Below, one piece after another: positions 61,040 through 64,000 of a DNA stretch of 64,000 nucleotides. Below the pieces are notes generated by a model. The model had not been told where the DNA came from. It saw only the letters and a program-made list of their open reading frames with translations, and did no database searches. Each line of letters starts with the position of its first letter. Positions within the stretch are counted from its first letter, which is position 1. The translations under genes and the position numbers were made by a program. The stretch is from UBA2357 sp041678045. Its GTDB lineage: Bacteria > Pseudomonadota > Gammaproteobacteria > Burkholderiales > Rhodocyclaceae. The DNA is taken from NCBI GenBank assembly GCA_041678045.1, contig JBAYOV010000005.1, positions 1-64,000 of the forward strand. The letters are read 5' to 3'.

Positions 61040-61515
61040 TTGTCTTCCAGTTCGGCGAGCAGCTGATCGATCTTTTCCGTCGTCATCCAGCTGCACATGC
61101 GATGGTTGTTGACCAGCAGCACCGGCGCATCACCACAGGCGCCCATGCATTCCCCTTCCTTGAGGGTGAATTTGCCGTCCGGCGTGGTTTCGTTGAAATC
61201 GATGCCGAGCTTCTGTTTCACATAGTCCGCCGCATGTACGCCACCCGACAGCGCACAGGGCAGGTTGGTGCACACCGTGATCTTGTGCCGGCCCACCGGC
61301 TCGAGATCGTACATGTTGTAGAAACTCGCCACCTCGTAGGCCGCGATTGCGGGCATTTCAAGATACTGGGCAACGAACTCGATCACGTCGCGGGGCAACC
61401 AGCCCTTCTCGACCTGGGCGATGCGCAGGGCCGCCATGACCGCCGACTGCTTCTGCTCGGGCGGATACTTGGCGATCTCGCGATCGATGAGTTGCAAGGA
61501 TTCCTGACTCAACAT
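61036..61515 (-). CDS. nuoE: NADH-quinone oxidoreductase subunit E
   Basis: A 159-residue thioredoxin-like subunit with [2Fe-2S] cluster N1a. The ligands are in CTNLPC and GECMGACGDAP. N-terminal helices (LIDREIAKYPPEQKQSAVMAALRIAQ, GWLPRDVIEFVAQYLEMPAIAAYEVASFYNMY) are typical. The ATG at 61515 gives the usual length; it starts 43 bp after the nuoD stop. Confidence 0.97.
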   Translation of the reverse strand: MLSQESLQLIDREIAKYPPEQKQSAVMAALRIAQVEKGWLPRDVIEFVAQYLEMPAIAAYEVASFYNMYDLEPVGRHKITVCTNLPCALSGGVHAADYVKQKLGIDFNETTPDGKFTLKEGECMGACGDAPVLLVNNHRMCSWMTTEKIDQLLAELEDK

Positions 61516-61558
61516 TTCGTGCGCTTCTTCCGTTTGCCTGTTTCTGGCCACGCCACGC

Positions 61559-62812
61559 TCAGCGATCGATTTCGCCGAACACCACGTCCATCGTCCCGAT
61601 GATCGCCACCACGTCGGCAATCATGTGTCCCCGTGCAATGTGATCCATCGCCGCAAGATGCGCAAAACCCGGGGCGCGCAGCTTGATGCGGTAAGGCTTG
61701 TTGGCGCCGTCCGAGACGGCATACACGCCAAACTCGCCCTTGGGATGCTCGACCGCTGCATACACTTCGCCCTCGGGCACATGCATGCCTTCGGTAAACA
61801 GCTTGAAGTGGTGGATCAACTCCTCCATGTTCGCCTTCATGCTGGCGCGCGGCGGAGGTGCCACCTTGTGGTTGTCGACGATCACCGGACCGGGGTTGCT
61901 GCGCAGCCAGTCGATGCACTGGCGGATGATGCGGTTGGACTGGCGCATCTCTTCCATTCGGCACAGGTAGCGGTCGTAGCAGTCGCCATTCACGCCCACC
62001 GGCACATCGAATGTCAGGCGGTCGTACACTTCGTAGGGCTGTTTCTTGCGCAGATCCCACTCGACGCCGGAGCCACGCAGCATCGGGCCGGTGAACCCCC
62101 AGGCCTTGGCCTGCTCGGGCGTGACCACACCAATACCCACAGTACGCTGCTTCCAGATGCGGTTGTCGGTGAGGAGCGTCTCGTACTCGTCACAGTATCG
62201 CGGGAAGCGCTGGGTGAAATCATCCAGAAAGTCGAGCAGCGAACCCTGACGCGAGGCGTTGAGCTCGTCCACGGTCTTCTGGCTGCGGAATTTGTTGGCC
62301 TGGTATTGCGGCATGCGGTCGGGCAGGTCGCGATACACGCCCCCTGGACGATAGTAGGCCGCGTGCAATCGGGCGCCCGAAACCGCCTCATACGCATCCA
62401 TCAGGTCTTCCCGCTCGCGGAAGGTATACAGCACCATGGTCATTGCGCCGATGTCCAGCGCGTGGGTGCCGATGTTGAGCAGGTGATTGAGGATGCGGGT
62501 GATCTCGTCGAACATCACACGGATGTACTGGGCACGCTCCGGCACCTCGATGCCCAGCAGGCGCTCGATGGCCATGCAGTAGGCGTGCTCGTTGCACATC
62601 ATGGAGACGTAGTCGAGGCGGTCCATGTAGGGCACGGACTGCACCCAGGTGCGGGTTTCAGCCAGCTTCTCGGTACCGCGGTGCAGCAGGCCAATGTGCG
62701 GATCGGCACGCTCGACCACCTCACCGTCGAGTTCGAGAACCAGACGCAGCACGCCGTGCGCGGACGGATGCTGCGGACCGAAGTTGATCGTATAGTTGCG
62801 AATCTCAGCCAT
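61559..62812 (-). CDS. nuoD: NADH-quinone oxidoreductase subunit D
   Basis: A 417-residue 49-kDa-type subunit that helps form the quinone site. INFGPQHPSAHGVLRLVLELDGE (start), HRGTEKLAE, the YMDRLDYVSMMCNEHAY block, and the C-terminal APGFAHLAAMDHIARGHMIADVVAIIGTMDVVFGEIDR are conserved. The ATG at 62812 overlaps the nuoC stop by 8 bp. NuoC and NuoD are separate genes here, unlike the fused enterobacterial form. Confidence 0.98.
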   Translation of the reverse strand: MAEIRNYTINFGPQHPSAHGVLRLVLELDGEVVERADPHIGLLHRGTEKLAETRTWVQSVPYMDRLDYVSMMCNEHAYCMAIERLLGIEVPERAQYIRVMFDEITRILNHLLNIGTHALDIGAMTMVLYTFREREDLMDAYEAVSGARLHAAYYRPGGVYRDLPDRMPQYQANKFRSQKTVDELNASRQGSLLDFLDDFTQRFPRYCDEYETLLTDNRIWKQRTVGIGVVTPEQAKAWGFTGPMLRGSGVEWDLRKKQPYEVYDRLTFDVPVGVNGDCYDRYLCRMEEMRQSNRIIRQCIDWLRSNPGPVIVDNHKVAPPPRASMKANMEELIHHFKLFTEGMHVPEGEVYAAVEHPKGEFGVYAVSDGANKPYRIKLRAPGFAHLAAMDHIARGHMIADVVAIIGTMDVVFGEIDR

Positions 62813-63410
62813 GGCCGACATCCCCGTATTGTTCTTCACGGACGATGCGCGGCGTGTTCTCGCGCGGCTCGATCGTCACTGGTTGATACACCACCCTGCC
62901 CTGATCCGGGTCGTAGCGCATCTCGACATGCCCGGTCACCGGGAAATCCTTGCGGAACGGATGGCCGACGAAACCATAGTCGGTAAGAATGCGACGCAGG
63001 TCGGGGTGCCCCTCGAAGAGGATGCCGTACAGATCGAAAGCCTCCCGCTCGTACCAGTTCACGCTGGGCCACACATCGACCAGCGAGGGCAGCACCGGGA
63101 AATCGTCTTCCCGGGCAAACGCACGCAAGCGCAGACGCCAGTTGTGGCGGATCGACAGCAGATGACTGGCCGCTGCAAAGCGGCCGCGCTCACAGCCCTC
63201 ATTGCGGTAGGCCGAGTAATCCAGACCGCTCAGGTCGATCAACTCCTCGAAGGACAGGTCCGGATGATCCCGCAGGGTTTGCGCCACGCGCAGGTAATCG
63301 GCAGGCGCCACTTCGATGGTGATTTCACCCCGGTCCACCACCAGGGATTGCAGCGCGCCTCCGAAAACCTTCTTCAAGGCGGCTTCTAAACGTTCTAGCT
63401 TGGCGCTCAT
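62805..63410 (-). CDS. nuoC: NADH-quinone oxidoreductase subunit C
   Basis: A 201-residue 30-kDa-type subunit. The signature is ERE(A)FDLYGILFEGHPDLRRILTDYGFVGHPFRKDFP (about 125-160). It is a separate protein rather than fused to NuoD. Its stop overlaps the nuoD start. Confidence 0.97.
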   Translation of the reverse strand: MSAKLERLEAALKKVFGGALQSLVVDRGEITIEVAPADYLRVAQTLRDHPDLSFEELIDLSGLDYSAYRNEGCERGRFAAASHLLSIRHNWRLRLRAFAREDDFPVLPSLVDVWPSVNWYEREAFDLYGILFEGHPDLRRILTDYGFVGHPFRKDFPVTGHVEMRYDPDQGRVVYQPVTIEPRENTPRIVREEQYGDVGHG

Positions 63411-63431
63411 AGATGAATGACCCTGTCCCCG

Positions 63432-63908
63432 TCAGCGTGCAATGGTGTTGGTACGCTTGATCTTGTTCTGCAACTGAATGATGCCGTAGAGCAGCGCCTC
63501 GGCCGTCGGCGGACAGCCCGGGACATACACATCCACCGGCACGATGCGGTCACAGCCACGCACCACCGAATAGGAGTAGTGGTAATACCCCCCGCCGTTG
63601 GCACAGGACCCCATAGAAATCACCCAGCGCGGCTCGGCCATCTGGTCGTACACCTTGCGCAGAGCAGGGGCCATCTTGTTGCACAGCGTACCGGCAACAA
63701 TCATCAGGTCGGACTGACGCGGACTGGGCCGGAACACCACCCCGAAGCGGTCAAGGTCATAGCGGGAACAGCCCGCGTGGATCATCTCCACCGCACAACA
63801 GGCCAGACCGAAGGTCATCGGCCACAGCGAGCCGGTGCGCGTCCAGTTGATGACCGCATCCAGCGAGGTCGTGACAAAGCCCTCGCGAAAAACGCCTTCA
63901 ATACTCAT
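63432..63908 (-). CDS. nuoB: NADH-quinone oxidoreductase subunit B
   Basis: A 158-residue PSST-type subunit that carries cluster N2. FGLACCAVEMIH (tandem cysteines), MGSCANGGGYYHYSYSVVRGCDRIVPVDVYVPGCPP (remaining ligands) are all present. ATG at 63908 is the family start (MSIEGVF). It starts 7 bp after the nuoA stop. Confidence 0.98.
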   Translation of the reverse strand: MSIEGVFREGFVTTSLDAVINWTRTGSLWPMTFGLACCAVEMIHAGCSRYDLDRFGVVFRPSPRQSDLMIVAGTLCNKMAPALRKVYDQMAEPRWVISMGSCANGGGYYHYSYSVVRGCDRIVPVDVYVPGCPPTAEALLYGIIQLQNKIKRTNTIAR

Positions 63909-63915
63909 TGATTGA

Positions 63916-64000
63916 TCACTCCCAGTCGAGCGCGCCGTTCTTCCACTCGACGATGTAACCGATGACCAGCACGGCAAGGAACACCATGACCGATCCGAAT
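63916..64000 (-). CDS. nuoA: NADH-quinone oxidoreductase subunit A, C-terminal end (partial)
   Basis: The last 27 codons of a frame running off the window edge: a final transmembrane helix (VMVFLAVLVIGYIVEW) and the NuoA C-terminal KNGALDWE, immediately upstream of nuoB. This is the first gene of the nuo operon; its start and promoter are outside the window. Confidence 0.93.
   Translation of the reverse strand, partial: FGSVMVFLAVLVIGYIVEWKNGALDWE

Noticed and set aside
49153..64000. Novel content inside the nuo operon.
   Set aside because: Gene order, lengths and ligand residues are canonical for a 14-subunit complex I; only the NuoL His-rich loop stands out.

Overview
The window is a high-GC chromosomal segment of a betaproteobacterium. 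The gene content (complete minor-pilin cluster, RpfE-type phosphoglycerate-mutase-like protein, purN/DUF3108/rsmB block, LolC-LolD pair, nuoA-N followed by a NUDIX gene) fits the Rhodocyclales (Azoarcus/Thauera-like). That placement is an inference from gene order and protein style, not from a search. There is no rRNA, CRISPR array, transposase or phage gene. Four tRNA genes are present: Glu, Ala, Leu and Ser.

1-7.1 kb, minus strand: a tRNA-Ala/tRNA-Glu pair behind a near-consensus promoter; an FAD-linked 2-hydroxyacid dehydrogenase translationally coupled to a patatin-like lipase; rimO; then a NUDIX (CoA pyrophosphatase type) / CobD-CbiB-like / thiolase operon that ends in a clear terminator.

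7.2-13.5 kb, plus strand: a tight type IV pilus minor-pilin operon fimT-pilV-pilW-pilX-pilY1-pilE, joined by ATGA overlaps. The N-terminal third of pilY1 has a lower-GC composition than its C-terminal propeller. 13.5-17.5 kb: a cluster of CCTGAGCCTGTCGAA-type palindromic repeats, then three overlapping genes (RpfE-like, DUF2157 membrane protein, GDYXXLXY protein). The DUF2157 gene carries the same repeat inside its reading frame.

17.5-27.4 kb is the accessory zone: hicAB, an AI-2E-family membrane protein, a 5'-nucleotidase lipoprotein, a DEAD-box helicase, tRNA-Leu, a RelE/HTH toxin-antitoxin pair with a leaderless-type promoter, a beta-barrel outer-membrane protein, and a divergent pair of lipoproteins (a large alpha/beta hydrolase and a small protein) whose C-terminal tails are homologous to each other. 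A hexanucleotide repeat lies in the divergent promoter region.

27.5-49.1 kb is mostly housekeeping: an XRE regulator leading the carboxynorspermidine (nspC / carboxynorspermidine synthase) polyamine operon, tRNA-Ser, lysC, an autoregulated-looking HTH gene, queD, rsmB/DUF3108/purN, mutL, a YqaA-type membrane protein, miaA, a HIT protein, an RND efflux pump with its adaptor, a large single-polypeptide hemerythrin-PAS-CRP transcription factor, a DUF2062 protein and lolC-lolD. The hemerythrin-PAS-CRP protein is the most unusual single gene here: it retains all seven hemerythrin iron ligands and sits directly upstream of the efflux operon.

49.2-64 kb, minus strand: the respiratory complex I operon nuoA (partial) to nuoN, followed by an ADP-ribose-type NUDIX hydrolase. 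The genes are close-packed with several start/stop overlaps.
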